Of a DNA stretch of 11,161 nucleotides, positions 1-6,196 are shown piece after piece. The stretch comes from Firmicutes bacterium UBA4981. Lineage in GTDB: Bacteria > Bacillota > SHA-98 > UBA4971. The position numbers and the translations under genes were made by a program. The stretch spans positions 1-11,161 of the forward strand of contig DGZL01000087.1 in assembly GCA_002398515.1 (NCBI GenBank), read 5' to 3'. Under the pieces are notes generated by a model. It worked only from the letters and a program-made list of their open reading frames with translations, did not search any database and was not told the origin of the DNA. Position 1 is the stretch's first letter. Every line of letters starts with the position of its first letter.

Positions 1-612
1 TATCTGCGTGAATTGCCAGATGCAGACTACCAAAAACGGAGGGCCTGAGAGAGGGATTATTACGTACTTGAAAATGCCGAAGAAGTCCGCCCCATCTATA
101 CTGGCTGCTCCGAAAAGCTCATCAGGGATCTCTTGATAGAAGCTCCTGAAAAGCAAGGTTGTTATTGGAAGACCGTAAACCACATGGACAAGGATTAGTC
201 CCGGGAGTCCCCCATATAACTTCGTCTTCTGCATGAATTGAAAGAGAGGGACAAGGATGCTTTGATAAGGTATGAACATGCCGAAAACAATCAGAGGCAT
301 GATTGCCCGTCCCCCGGGGATCTTATACTTACACAACACGTACCCATTGAGGGCGCCCATCACCGCTGAAATCAGCGTGGCGCAAACAGCCAATATGAAG
401 CTGTTCTTGAGATAAGGGGCAAACTGCCGGAACGCAACGGAATAACCTGCCCAGTTCAGTTTCGACGGAGGCCTCCAGGCAGTCATCAGGTTTATTTCCT
501 CAGGCGACTTCAGGCTTGTGACTATCGTCATGTAGACGGGGATCAAATAGGCAATAGCCAAAAGGACCGCCAACGTCTGGACAAACACTCTTGTTACGCC
601 TTTAGGTTTCAT
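1..612 (-). CDS. MalG-type sugar ABC permease, 3'-truncated by window edge
   Basis: Inner-membrane permease subunit of a CUT1-type carbohydrate importer, the partner of the MalF-type subunit encoded just upstream. The ATG is at 612-610 and 204 codons run open to base 1 without a stop, so the C-terminus (about 70-80 residues in a usual 270-280 aa family member) lies outside the window. Visible features are an N-terminal membrane helix (about residues 9-28), a further hydrophobic segment near 70-90, and an EAA loop near the end of the visible part (EIPDELFGAASIDGADFFG), the cytoplasmic loop that docks on the ATPase. The start lies 6 nt after the stop of the upstream permease gene, with GGGGGAG about 10 nt before the ATG, so the two are co-transcribed and probably translationally coupled. 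Sugar specificity is inferred from the operon (galactose or glucose), not from this sequence. Confidence 0.93.
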   Translation of the reverse strand, partial: MKPKGVTRVFVQTLAVLLAIAYLIPVYMTIVTSLKSPEEINLMTAWRPPSKLNWAGYSVAFRQFAPYLKNSFILAVCATLISAVMGALNGYVLCKYKIPGGRAIMPLIVFGMFIPYQSILVPLFQFMQKTKLYGGLPGLILVHVVYGLPITTLLFRSFYQEIPDELFGAASIDGADFFGIFKYVIIPLSGPPFLVVCIWQFTQI

Positions 613-618
613 CTTGGA

Positions 619-1764
619 TCACTGCTCCCCCGTCTTGAATGAATTGGCCAAATAAGGAATGATGAGTAGTGAGACCAGAATCAGCAGTATGATGCCAATG
701 GAAGAACCGACGGCAAATTCATTTCCGCGAAAAGTCTTCAAGAACATGGTTATCGCAGGAACTGATGTCGGCACATGGTCAGGGCCTGCCATGGCAAATA
801 TAAGGTCGAAAATCTTAAGGGCTATGTGTCCCAGTATGACAACTGCGCTTACAGTGATGGGTTTTAGCAGCGGCAAATCCACGTACCTGTAAATCTGAAA
901 CTTGCCTGCCCCATCCACCCTGGCAGCTTCGCGAAGCTCGTCAGATATGGTGCGAAGTCCTGCAAGATAGAGCGCCATGGTATATCCTGACATCTGCCAC
1001 ACAGCAGCCATGACCACGCCCCAGATTGCCTTGTTAAAACCGTGCTCTTCAGGGTAGTCCAAAAGCGTGATTCCACCGGCAACCCCAATGACCAGGATTC
1101 CGATGAGAACAGCCGAGATAACAGCCTTCGTGCGGAATTGCTGTCGTTCTCCCCGCCGATGATGGCCATATGCCATAAAGGCCATCACAACCAGGACTAT
1201 GATGCAGATGTAATAAAGGACATGGGACCAGTCAAAGATCAGGCGCTGCTCGCGGCTGGACAGCCAAAGAAATTCGCCTGCAGGCAATCCAACCAAAGTG
1301 GGCAAGACATTTATTCCGCCTCTGGGTTGCAATAGCCACCGCCATACTGTGCCTGTCACCACGAGAGATAGGGACATTGGGTACAGGAACACAGTTCTGA
1401 AGAAAGTCTCGCCCCAAACAAGTTGGTCGATGAGCGTCGCGAGAACCAATCCCACAAACAAGGACAGGCCTACAAATGCTAACGTGAAAAAGAACATATT
1501 TGCAAGGTCCTGCCTGAATCGCATGTTAAGAAAACCCGTGAACAACTCATGATAGTTCTTCAGCCCTACATAGCTGATCTCAGGGTGGAGCGCAAGCGCA
1601 GCTTCCCTGCCCCAGTCAGTAAGAGACACCTTGAGAGTTTGACCTATGAATCCATATACGAATATCGCCAGTAGTACAATGGAGGGTAGAATAATCAAAA
1701 TCGCTGCCACCCGATCGCGCCGTGATTGCATTCCCCTCACCGTCCTTGTTGCTGTGGACACCAT
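619..1764 (-). CDS. MalF-type sugar ABC permease with two extra membrane segments
   Basis: Inner-membrane permease of a CUT1 carbohydrate importer. Residues 18-40 form the first membrane helix. The EAA motif that contacts the ATPase is at about 277-302 (ELREAARVDGAGKFQIYRY). The protein has 381 residues, whereas most MalF-type permeases in such systems have about 290-310. The surplus is a block at about 170-245 containing two hydrophobic stretches (181-200 and 214-235) joined by a charged linker (HHRRGERQQFRTK). These are probably two extra transmembrane helices. The chosen start at 1764 has AAGGA five nt upstream. An internal ATG at 1731 (residue 12), with GAGGGG close by, is possible. The gene lies 124 bp after the binding-protein gene, with a strong hairpin between them, and 6 nt before the MalG-type gene. 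Substrate assignment to galactose or glucose rests on the neighbours. Confidence 0.93.
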   Translation of the reverse strand: MVSTATRTVRGMQSRRDRVAAILIILPSIVLLAIFVYGFIGQTLKVSLTDWGREAALALHPEISYVGLKNYHELFTGFLNMRFRQDLANMFFFTLAFVGLSLFVGLVLATLIDQLVWGETFFRTVFLYPMSLSLVVTGTVWRWLLQPRGGINVLPTLVGLPAGEFLWLSSREQRLIFDWSHVLYYICIIVLVVMAFMAYGHHRRGERQQFRTKAVISAVLIGILVIGVAGGITLLDYPEEHGFNKAIWGVVMAAVWQMSGYTMALYLAGLRTISDELREAARVDGAGKFQIYRYVDLPLLKPITVSAVVILGHIALKIFDLIFAMAGPDHVPTSVPAITMFLKTFRGNEFAVGSSIGIILLILVSLLIIPYLANSFKTGEQ

Positions 1765-1823
1765 GTAGGTCCTTGGCCAATCGCTACATGGGTTGCACGG
1801 AGTGCATGGCCTGGCATGCTTTC

Positions 1824-1855
1824 ACGGGCCCGCCGCCTGCAAGCGACGGGCCCGT
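1824..1855 (-). promoter_or_regulatory. GC-rich intercistronic hairpin between binding-protein and permease genes
   Basis: A 13-nt inverted repeat (arms 1824-1836 and 1843-1855, loop of 6) is built around ACGGGCCCG. The one imperfect pair is G-U in a minus-strand transcript but A-C in a plus-strand transcript, so the structure suits minus-strand RNA. No run of U follows the stem. It therefore looks like a partial terminator or an mRNA-stabilising stem protecting the upstream binding-protein message, as known between malE and malF. Its effect is inferred. Confidence 0.75.
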
Positions 1856-1888
1856 CTTATCACCGTGCCCACATTTAGGGCCGCCTTA

Positions 1889-3148
1889 TTATCTCCCGAT
1901 ACCGGCCTGTATTGCCACTGCTTCCGCTGCATTGGCAGCAGCATTGGCATTCTTTGTCTGCAAGAAGATTTCCATGACAGTTGCGAAGTCGTTCATGAAT
2001 CTCTCGTTTGCGGTGACTCCGTGAGCCAGAGAACCCACGATCTTGTTGGATCTCCAATCATTTGCAGCGCTCTGCAGGTAGGCGTCGTACTTGGACAGAT
2101 CTGAGTCAGTCCTGGCGCTGATGGAGCCTTTCAACGGGTTGAAGGTATCCTGTCCGTCACGGCTGCCAAGCATCTTCAGCCAGGCTATAGCGTTCCCCCT
2201 GTTCGGGCAGCCCACAGGTAGGCCGAACGAGTCAGAGAGCATCATGAATATTCCGTTAGTGCCAGGTGACGCCGCCCATCCGAAACCTGTCCCCGGTTTT
2301 AGCTTCAATGTAGTAGTCATGTACCCTGCAGCCCAGTCTCCCATGATATTGAAGGCTGCCTGGCCTTTGACCACCATGTCAGTAGCCTGCTGCCAGGATA
2401 GGGATGAAGCATCGGCGTTTGTGTACTCCAGGATGTCCCCGAACATCTCCCATGCCTTAATAACCTCAGGGCTCTTCCAGGACAGTTCGCCGTTCCACAG
2501 CTTCTCCCACTTGTCAGGCCCGAGAACTGAAAGGGCAACACTCTCCCAGAGGTGAGTCTGGGTCCAGTTCTCTGCCACTGACAGAGGGACAACACCTTTA
2601 GCTTTAAGATCAGGAGCGATTTTTAAGAACTCTTCCCATGTAGCGGGTACACCTACGCCCCACTTGCTAAGGTTGTCGGGTATGAAGAACATGACATTTG
2701 AACGGTGGATGTTTACAGGCACAGACCAAATTCCTTTATCAGTGCTGAGCAGCTTAACCAGGCCGGCAGGGAACACCTTGTGCCAGCCTTCCTGCTCATA
2801 GAGCTCGGTCAGGTCCTCCATCCTGTCAGCAACCACCCAAGTGCCGATAAGCTCCTGTCCTGCATGGACCTGGAACGTATCAGGCGGATCTCCCCCGAGC
2901 AATCTGGTTTTCAGAACAGCCTTGGCATGGACACCGGCTCCACCTGTCACGGTCGAGTTGACGACCTTCACTCCAGGATACATTTTCTCATACTTATCGA
3001 TCAGCGCTTCAAGCGCAGGGCCTTCGTCTCCTGCCCACCATGAGAAGATCTCCAGCTTTCCGCTGACTGCCGCCTGTGCGACAGAGGCAAACGCAAGAAC
3101 CATTGCCGCACACACGATAGCAAACCTGAGCCATCTCGATGTCTTCAT
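1889..3148 (-). CDS. Periplasmic sugar-binding protein, glucose/galactose type (family 1)
   Basis: Extracellular solute-binding protein that captures sugar and delivers it to the two permeases downstream. Residues 1-26 are a signal peptide (basic start, hydrophobic core, VAQA before the cut). The only cysteine in it, C13, is preceded by V and is not a lipobox, so the mature protein should be soluble in a periplasm. The mature part opens with KLEIFSWWAGDEG (31-43), with the tandem W37-W38. It continues with LGGDPPDTFQVHAGQE (84-99), NIHRSN (147-151), ENWTQTHLWES (193-203) and MGDWAAGYMTTTLKLKPG (269-286). From memory these blocks match the T. thermophilus glucose/galactose-binding protein almost word for word. 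The 419-residue length fits the family. GGAGGG lies 7 nt before the ATG. The 115-bp gap after galK holds no clear terminator. Glucose and galactose are both plausible ligands; galT-galK upstream favours galactose. Confidence 0.95.
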   Translation of the reverse strand: MKTSRWLRFAIVCAAMVLAFASVAQAAVSGKLEIFSWWAGDEGPALEALIDKYEKMYPGVKVVNSTVTGGAGVHAKAVLKTRLLGGDPPDTFQVHAGQELIGTWVVADRMEDLTELYEQEGWHKVFPAGLVKLLSTDKGIWSVPVNIHRSNVMFFIPDNLSKWGVGVPATWEEFLKIAPDLKAKGVVPLSVAENWTQTHLWESVALSVLGPDKWEKLWNGELSWKSPEVIKAWEMFGDILEYTNADASSLSWQQATDMVVKGQAAFNIMGDWAAGYMTTTLKLKPGTGFGWAASPGTNGIFMMLSDSFGLPVGCPNRGNAIAWLKMLGSRDGQDTFNPLKGSISARTDSDLSKYDAYLQSAANDWRSNKIVGSLAHGVTANERFMNDFATVMEIFLQTKNANAAANAAEAVAIQAGIGR

Positions 3149-3263
3149 TCATATCCCTCCGTGCTTGTTATTGATATCGTCGGCATTCCTCCGACTCAAC
3201 TTCAGGCCGCACAACACTTGTCTCCATGGGTATCTTCCCTCGCTATCACCTCCGCAGCTTTGC

Positions 3264-4565
3264 TCATAACTCCGAGACTGTTGCCCCGTCTACCACATCT
3301 ATTACAAAAGCTCTTGGTTCAGAAGCTCCCGGCCTCAAGGGACTGCCGGGAAGAACGCACATTAAGTCGTGCAAAGCATCATTCCGGACAAGATTTACGG
3401 TACACCCCCCGAAACCGGCGCCTGTCATCCGAGCTCCGAGCACACCATGGGTCTCGCGGGCGAGCTTGACTGCCATGTCCAGTTCAGGACAACTGACTTC
3501 ATATAGATCTCTCAGGCTCTCGTGAGACTCCCACATCAGATTCGCAAAAGTAAGGAGAGCGCCTTGCCTCAATGCAGCGACTGCATCCTTAACCCTCTCT
3601 ATCTCCCTTACCACATGTTCGCAACGACGAGCGACCTTTGGCGGAAGCATTTCTCGCACCGCCTCGAATGTGGAGAGTTCCACGTCTCTAAGACTATGAA
3701 TGTCACTCTGCCCGAGTATGCCCGCGATCATCTTCGCACCGGTCTCCGCCTCTTGCCTTCTCCGGTTGTATTCAGAAGAAACAAGTCCGCGCCTGATACC
3801 TGTGTCATAAATCACAATCGTTACATCTGTGTCGTCAAGACCCAGTTTCACAGGCTCATGCCTAAGGCTCCTGCAATCCAGGTAGATGCCATGGCCTGCC
3901 CTGCCCATACACGAAGCCATCTGATCCATGATTCCACAACTGACTCCGACAAAAAGACTCTCAGCTTTCTGACAGGCAAGCGCGATCTCGCGCCTGACCT
4001 TGAGTCCGCACTCAGACTCAAAGGAGTTCAGGATTATCGGGTCCGTTCCCGCTGCCACCAGCAGTGCAAACGCAGAGGCTACTTCAAAAGCAGCCGACGA
4101 ACTGAGCCCTGCCCCAATCGGCACATCACCTGATATGACTGCGTCGAGCCCTCTCAGTTCACGATTGTTTCTGCCCAGGCTCAAGGTATTGTCTATATCT
4201 TCATTTTCATCTGAACCTCGGTCCGGGATTTCATGGGCACTGAGCGCCCACGCCACTCCCCTGAAGAAGTTGCTCCACGGGGCATCAGTTGAAGTTTGGA
4301 TCTCATTTAGACAAAACTCACTCATCTGGCGATAATCGCATGAATAGAGTCGTACGATCCTATCAGTGCGGGGTGTGAATACTATGGCTACGTTATGTCC
4401 CACAGCTGCAGGAAAAACAAATCCGCCTGAATAATCAGTATGTTCACCTATGAGATTTACCCTGCCTGGCGCCTGGGAAATCCATACTCCGTCTTTCAGG
4501 TGACTCCCGAACACTTTCTGAAACTGCTGTAGGAGCCAATTGCTATCTACTGCCACCTGCTCCAT
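3264..4565 (-). CDS. galK: Galactokinase
   Basis: GHMP-family kinase that phosphorylates alpha-D-galactose to galactose 1-phosphate with ATP in the cytoplasm, the first committed step of the Leloir pathway. Numbered from the chosen start, the signature GRVNLIGEHTDY is at 34-45 (R35 being the catalytic-site arginine), the ATP-binding PIGAGLSSSAAFE loop at 149-161, the catalytic aspartate in CGIMDQ at D214, and the third motif GARMTGAGFGGC at 377-388. The protein has 433 residues, against about 380-400 for most family members. Some of the excess is an acidic insert at about 114-138 (DRGSDENEDIDN) before the ATP loop. A further ATG at 4631 would add 22 residues, but 4565 has a good ribosome site. 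The gene overlaps the galT end by 23 nt, which indicates coupled translation. Confidence 0.97.
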   Translation of the reverse strand: MEQVAVDSNWLLQQFQKVFGSHLKDGVWISQAPGRVNLIGEHTDYSGGFVFPAAVGHNVAIVFTPRTDRIVRLYSCDYRQMSEFCLNEIQTSTDAPWSNFFRGVAWALSAHEIPDRGSDENEDIDNTLSLGRNNRELRGLDAVISGDVPIGAGLSSSAAFEVASAFALLVAAGTDPIILNSFESECGLKVRREIALACQKAESLFVGVSCGIMDQMASCMGRAGHGIYLDCRSLRHEPVKLGLDDTDVTIVIYDTGIRRGLVSSEYNRRRQEAETGAKMIAGILGQSDIHSLRDVELSTFEAVREMLPPKVARRCEHVVREIERVKDAVAALRQGALLTFANLMWESHESLRDLYEVSCPELDMAVKLARETHGVLGARMTGAGFGGCTVNLVRNDALHDLMCVLPGSPLRPGASEPRAFVIDVVDGATVSEL

Positions 4566-5643
4566 CACCTCTCCCACCTTTGCCTGAAACAGCACAGGAA
4601 TTCGGTCGGAGCGCGCCGGCTGAAAATGCACGCCTGACAGCTACACGCAGTTTTTCCGCAGTCACCTCAGGAAGAGTATCGTTTATGAACGTGCCCCCGC
4701 CTGATTCACACCCTCCGAGGTACTTAAGTTTCGTAGCAGTGCGGTAAGGTGGATAGAATTCTACATGAAAGTGATAATGGCCAAAATCGCCTTGACTCGT
4801 CGGCGCCTGGTGCATAATCATCATATAAGGAAACGAAAAACCGAAGAGGTCGTCGTACCCGCAAGTGACTGTCTTCAACATCTCAGCTAGCCACCGTCTC
4901 TCGTCGCTATCCAGGTCTGGCAGGGACGACTTGTGGCCTCTGGGTATGACATGGATCTCATACGGGTAGCGCGCATAGAAAGGCACTACAGCCACGAAAC
5001 CTGAGTTCTTGGCAACAATCCGCCGTCCGTCATCGAGCTCCTGCGAAAGCACATCGCAAAGGAGGCACTTCCCGGTAGCCTTCTCATATTCGCTTGAAGA
5101 CTCCAGTTCCTTTTCGGGAATGGGCGGTATGAACGGGAATGCATATATCTGGCCATGAGGATGATGCAGCGTCACCCCTACAGCGTCTCCCTTGTTTTCG
5201 AATATGAGAACGTAATCGATGTAATCAAGGGATCCCAATTCATTGTATCTGTCTGTCCATACTTCAATGAGGTTTGTAATGTGTGATGTGTCAAGATCAG
5301 CAAATGTGGTGTGATGTCGGTCTGTGTAAAGGACTACTTCACAAACGCCTTGTGCAGGCTTGACTCTCATGATATCGGTGCCATCCACTGCCGGCTCGGG
5401 GGGTGCCTGTCGAAAAGACGGGAACTTATTTTCGAAAACAACAATCTCATAACCGGCCGCAGGAACTTCTGTAGGAAAAGACATATCCCGTGTCGGACAC
5501 AACGGGCAGAAGCCCTCAGGGGGTTTATACGTCCTTTCCTGTCGGTGAGTCGCAGTTACAACCCACTGCCGTAGCATTGGGTTCCATCGCATCTCTGACA
5601 TCCCCCACCACCCCTCTGTCAGCTGTCGCAAAAGCGTCTCCAT
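4543..5643 (-). CDS. galT: Galactose-1-phosphate uridylyltransferase
   Basis: Transfers UMP from UDP-glucose to galactose 1-phosphate, giving UDP-galactose and glucose 1-phosphate, through a uridylylated histidine (Leloir pathway, cytoplasm). Numbered from 5643, zinc-ligand motifs are CPLC (46-49) and the HH pair at 110-111. ENKFPS is at 71-76. The active site is HHPHGQ at 160-165, the nucleophile being the second histidine of HPH (H163). HYHFHVEFYPP at 289-299 is the second conserved histidine region. An additional CLLC pair sits at 193-196. The 366-residue length is normal. The last 25 residues or so (AGALRPNSCAVSGKGGRGDG) are Gly/Arg-rich and look like a non-conserved tail that also carries the galK ribosome site. 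An in-frame ATG at 5670 would add 9 residues but lacks a Shine-Dalgarno sequence. Confidence 0.97.
   Translation of the reverse strand: METLLRQLTEGWWGMSEMRWNPMLRQWVVTATHRQERTYKPPEGFCPLCPTRDMSFPTEVPAAGYEIVVFENKFPSFRQAPPEPAVDGTDIMRVKPAQGVCEVVLYTDRHHTTFADLDTSHITNLIEVWTDRYNELGSLDYIDYVLIFENKGDAVGVTLHHPHGQIYAFPFIPPIPEKELESSSEYEKATGKCLLCDVLSQELDDGRRIVAKNSGFVAVVPFYARYPYEIHVIPRGHKSSLPDLDSDERRWLAEMLKTVTCGYDDLFGFSFPYMMIMHQAPTSQGDFGHYHFHVEFYPPYRTATKLKYLGGCESGGGTFINDTLPEVTAEKLRVAVRRAFSAGALRPNSCAVSGKGGRGDGAGGSR
4571..4581 (-). promoter_or_regulatory. Ribosome binding site fixing the galK start
   Basis: The minus strand reads AAAGGTGGGAG followed by 5 nt and ATG at 4565. This supports the shorter galK start over the upstream in-frame ATG at 4631, and the shorter form begins about 32 residues before the conserved PGRVNLIGEHTDY, as usual for the family. 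The site lies inside the 3' end of galT. Confidence 0.7.
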
Positions 5644-5731
5644 GTCTGTCCTCGGTTGAATCCGATTCATAGGGGAACGAGTAGTATATCAGGTACCTGC
5701 CATCCTCTTTAAGGATTCTCTTCTTTATCAT
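5525..5731 (-). CDS. Small hypothetical protein preceding and overlapping galT
   Basis: A 68-codon ORF with a strong ribosome site (AGAGGAG, 9 nt before the ATG at 5731). The first 20 residues, MIKKRILKEDGRYLIYYSFP, look like a genuine protein: a basic amphipathic start followed by an aromatic beta-like stretch. No signal peptide, membrane helix or catalytic motif is visible. After about residue 29 the frame overlaps galT by 119 nt, and the sequence there (DRGVVGDVRDAMEPNATAVG) may be mere out-of-frame galT. The natural product could be shorter, could truly be 68 aa, or could reflect loss of an original stop by a frameshift. It is the first gene of the galactose operon, so a regulatory or leader role is possible. 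I do not recognise a named family and assign no function. Confidence 0.6.
   Translation of the reverse strand: MIKKRILKEDGRYLIYYSFPYESDSTEDRHGDAFATADRGVVGDVRDAMEPNATAVGCNCDSPTGKDV
5649..5653 (-). promoter_or_regulatory. Ribosome binding site deciding the galT start
   Basis: The minus strand reads GAGGA, five nt, then ATG at 5643. The alternative ATG at 5670 is preceded by CTCGTTCCCCT, which has no purine-rich site. The GAGGA lies within the upstream small ORF, so ribosomes translating that ORF would pass over it. Confidence 0.6.
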
Positions 5732-5878
5732 TGGACCGTACTCCTCTGTAAAGCCCTTACCATGTTCTAACTCTTAAACAACGCACGCCCTCTCCGTCTT
5801 TGTCATACGGACGACAGTAGAGTCCTCCGGATTCTCCATATGTAAGTCATTCTGCATAACCCCCTGAATTCCTCTACA

Positions 5879-5922
5879 CAGCCGGCCCCTCACTAAAGAT
5901 ACGGAACCTCGCAAGCCGGCTG
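5879..5922 (-). repeat. Inverted repeat in the galactose-operon leader
   Basis: Perfect 8-nt arms CAGCCGGC (5879-5886) and GCCGGCTG (5915-5922) are separated by 28 nt. In a minus-strand transcript from the candidate promoter near 6000 this would fold about 150 nt upstream of the first ORF. It has no U-tract. It could be part of a leader RNA structure or a protein-binding site, and its function is unknown. Confidence 0.4.
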
Positions 5923-5993
5923 CATACATTCAGCCATTTGCCTAAGGCGCAATCAAATCCCACTCAAACCCAGGGAAAGGGCTTACCTCCATA

Positions 5994-6005
5994 GTATTAC
6001 AATAC
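5994..6005. promoter_or_regulatory. Operator-like palindrome 1
   Basis: GTATT-AC-AATAC, perfect 5-bp arms with a 2-bp spacer. It sits on the candidate -10 of the galactose promoter and just upstream of the AT-rich stretch between the two operons. A related palindrome lies about 62 bp away (6055-6067). A dimeric transcriptional regulator is a plausible ligand, but none is encoded in the window. Confidence 0.35.
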
Positions 6006-6021
6006 ATTCATTTTTTGTAAA
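5994..6021 (-). promoter_or_regulatory. Candidate promoter for the galactose operon
   Basis: On the minus strand TTTACA (6021-6016) is a good -35 element. It is followed after 16 bp by TAATAC (5999-5994), a weak -10; TACTAT three bases further on is an alternative at 19 bp. The leader would be about 250 nt long. The -10 overlaps the 5994-6005 palindrome, so a bound regulator there could block it. Assignment is by eye only. Confidence 0.33.
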
Positions 6022-6029
6022 CTTATACT
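6001..6029 (+). promoter_or_regulatory. Candidate promoter for the BMP/ABC operon
   Basis: TATACT (6024-6029) matches five of six bases of the -10 consensus. At 17 bp upstream the -35 position is AATACA, which is weak, so an activator or a different promoter is possible. Transcription would begin near 6036, giving a leader of about 160 nt before the GTG start. It overlaps the opposing candidate promoter. Confidence 0.3.
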
Positions 6030-6054
6030 ACATCTTGGAAGGACTTTTTCAGTG

Positions 6055-6067
6055 TGTATCGAATACA
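6055..6067. promoter_or_regulatory. Operator-like palindrome 2
   Basis: TGTAT-CGA-ATACA, perfect 5-bp arms with a 3-bp spacer, downstream of the candidate plus-strand promoter. It shares the GTAT/ATAC half-sites of the palindrome at 5994-6005. The centres are about 62 bp apart, close to six helical turns, which would allow looping by one regulator. This is inference from pattern alone. Confidence 0.35.
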
Positions 6068-6196
6068 AGAAGTATCATGCCAATGCTGGGGAGAGACGAC
6101 AAAGCAGAACAGGAGTTTTAGGGGGTATGAGGTAAAGGCAGGTTCATAGCTGACTCAACCACTAGTATGTAGACAATTTAAAAGGAGGAAGCCATC

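Larger units (their letters stand above)
5732..6196. other. Divergent intergenic control region
   Basis: These 465 bp separate the minus-strand galactose operon from the plus-strand nucleoside-type importer. They are more AT-rich around 5990-6050 than the genes on either side. They contain a long inverted repeat near the gal side, two GTAT...ATAC half-site palindromes, and promoter-like hexamers on both strands, each listed separately. The only ORFs are very short and poorly supported (28 codons at 5857-5774 minus, 15 codons from 6077 plus). No purine-riboswitch-like arrangement of helices and loops was recognised. Confidence 0.7.

Noticed and set aside
3147..3188. 13-codon ORF whose stop overlaps the sugar-binding protein start (ATGA)
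   Set aside because: The overlap is neat, but GGAGG is only about 1 nt from its ATG, too close for efficient initiation.
3522..4133. 203-codon plus-strand frame inside galK
   Set aside because: Antisense to a galactokinase with all catalytic motifs intact; the translated product is low in recognisable features.
4566..4631. Longer galK start at 4631
   Set aside because: It would add 22 residues overlapping galT further; the ATG at 4565 has a good ribosome site and gives the usual distance to the galactokinase signature.
5644..5670. Longer galT start at 5670
   Set aside because: No ribosome site precedes it, while GAGGA stands five nt before the ATG at 5643.
6077..6121. 15-codon ORF (MPMLGRDDKAEQEF) upstream of the BMP gene
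   Set aside because: Weak ribosome site and no other support; could be chance.
6036..6196. Purine riboswitch ahead of the BMP/ABC operon
   Set aside because: Such importers are sometimes riboswitch-controlled, so I looked for the paired helices and conserved junction; I could not find them. A covariance-model scan would settle it.
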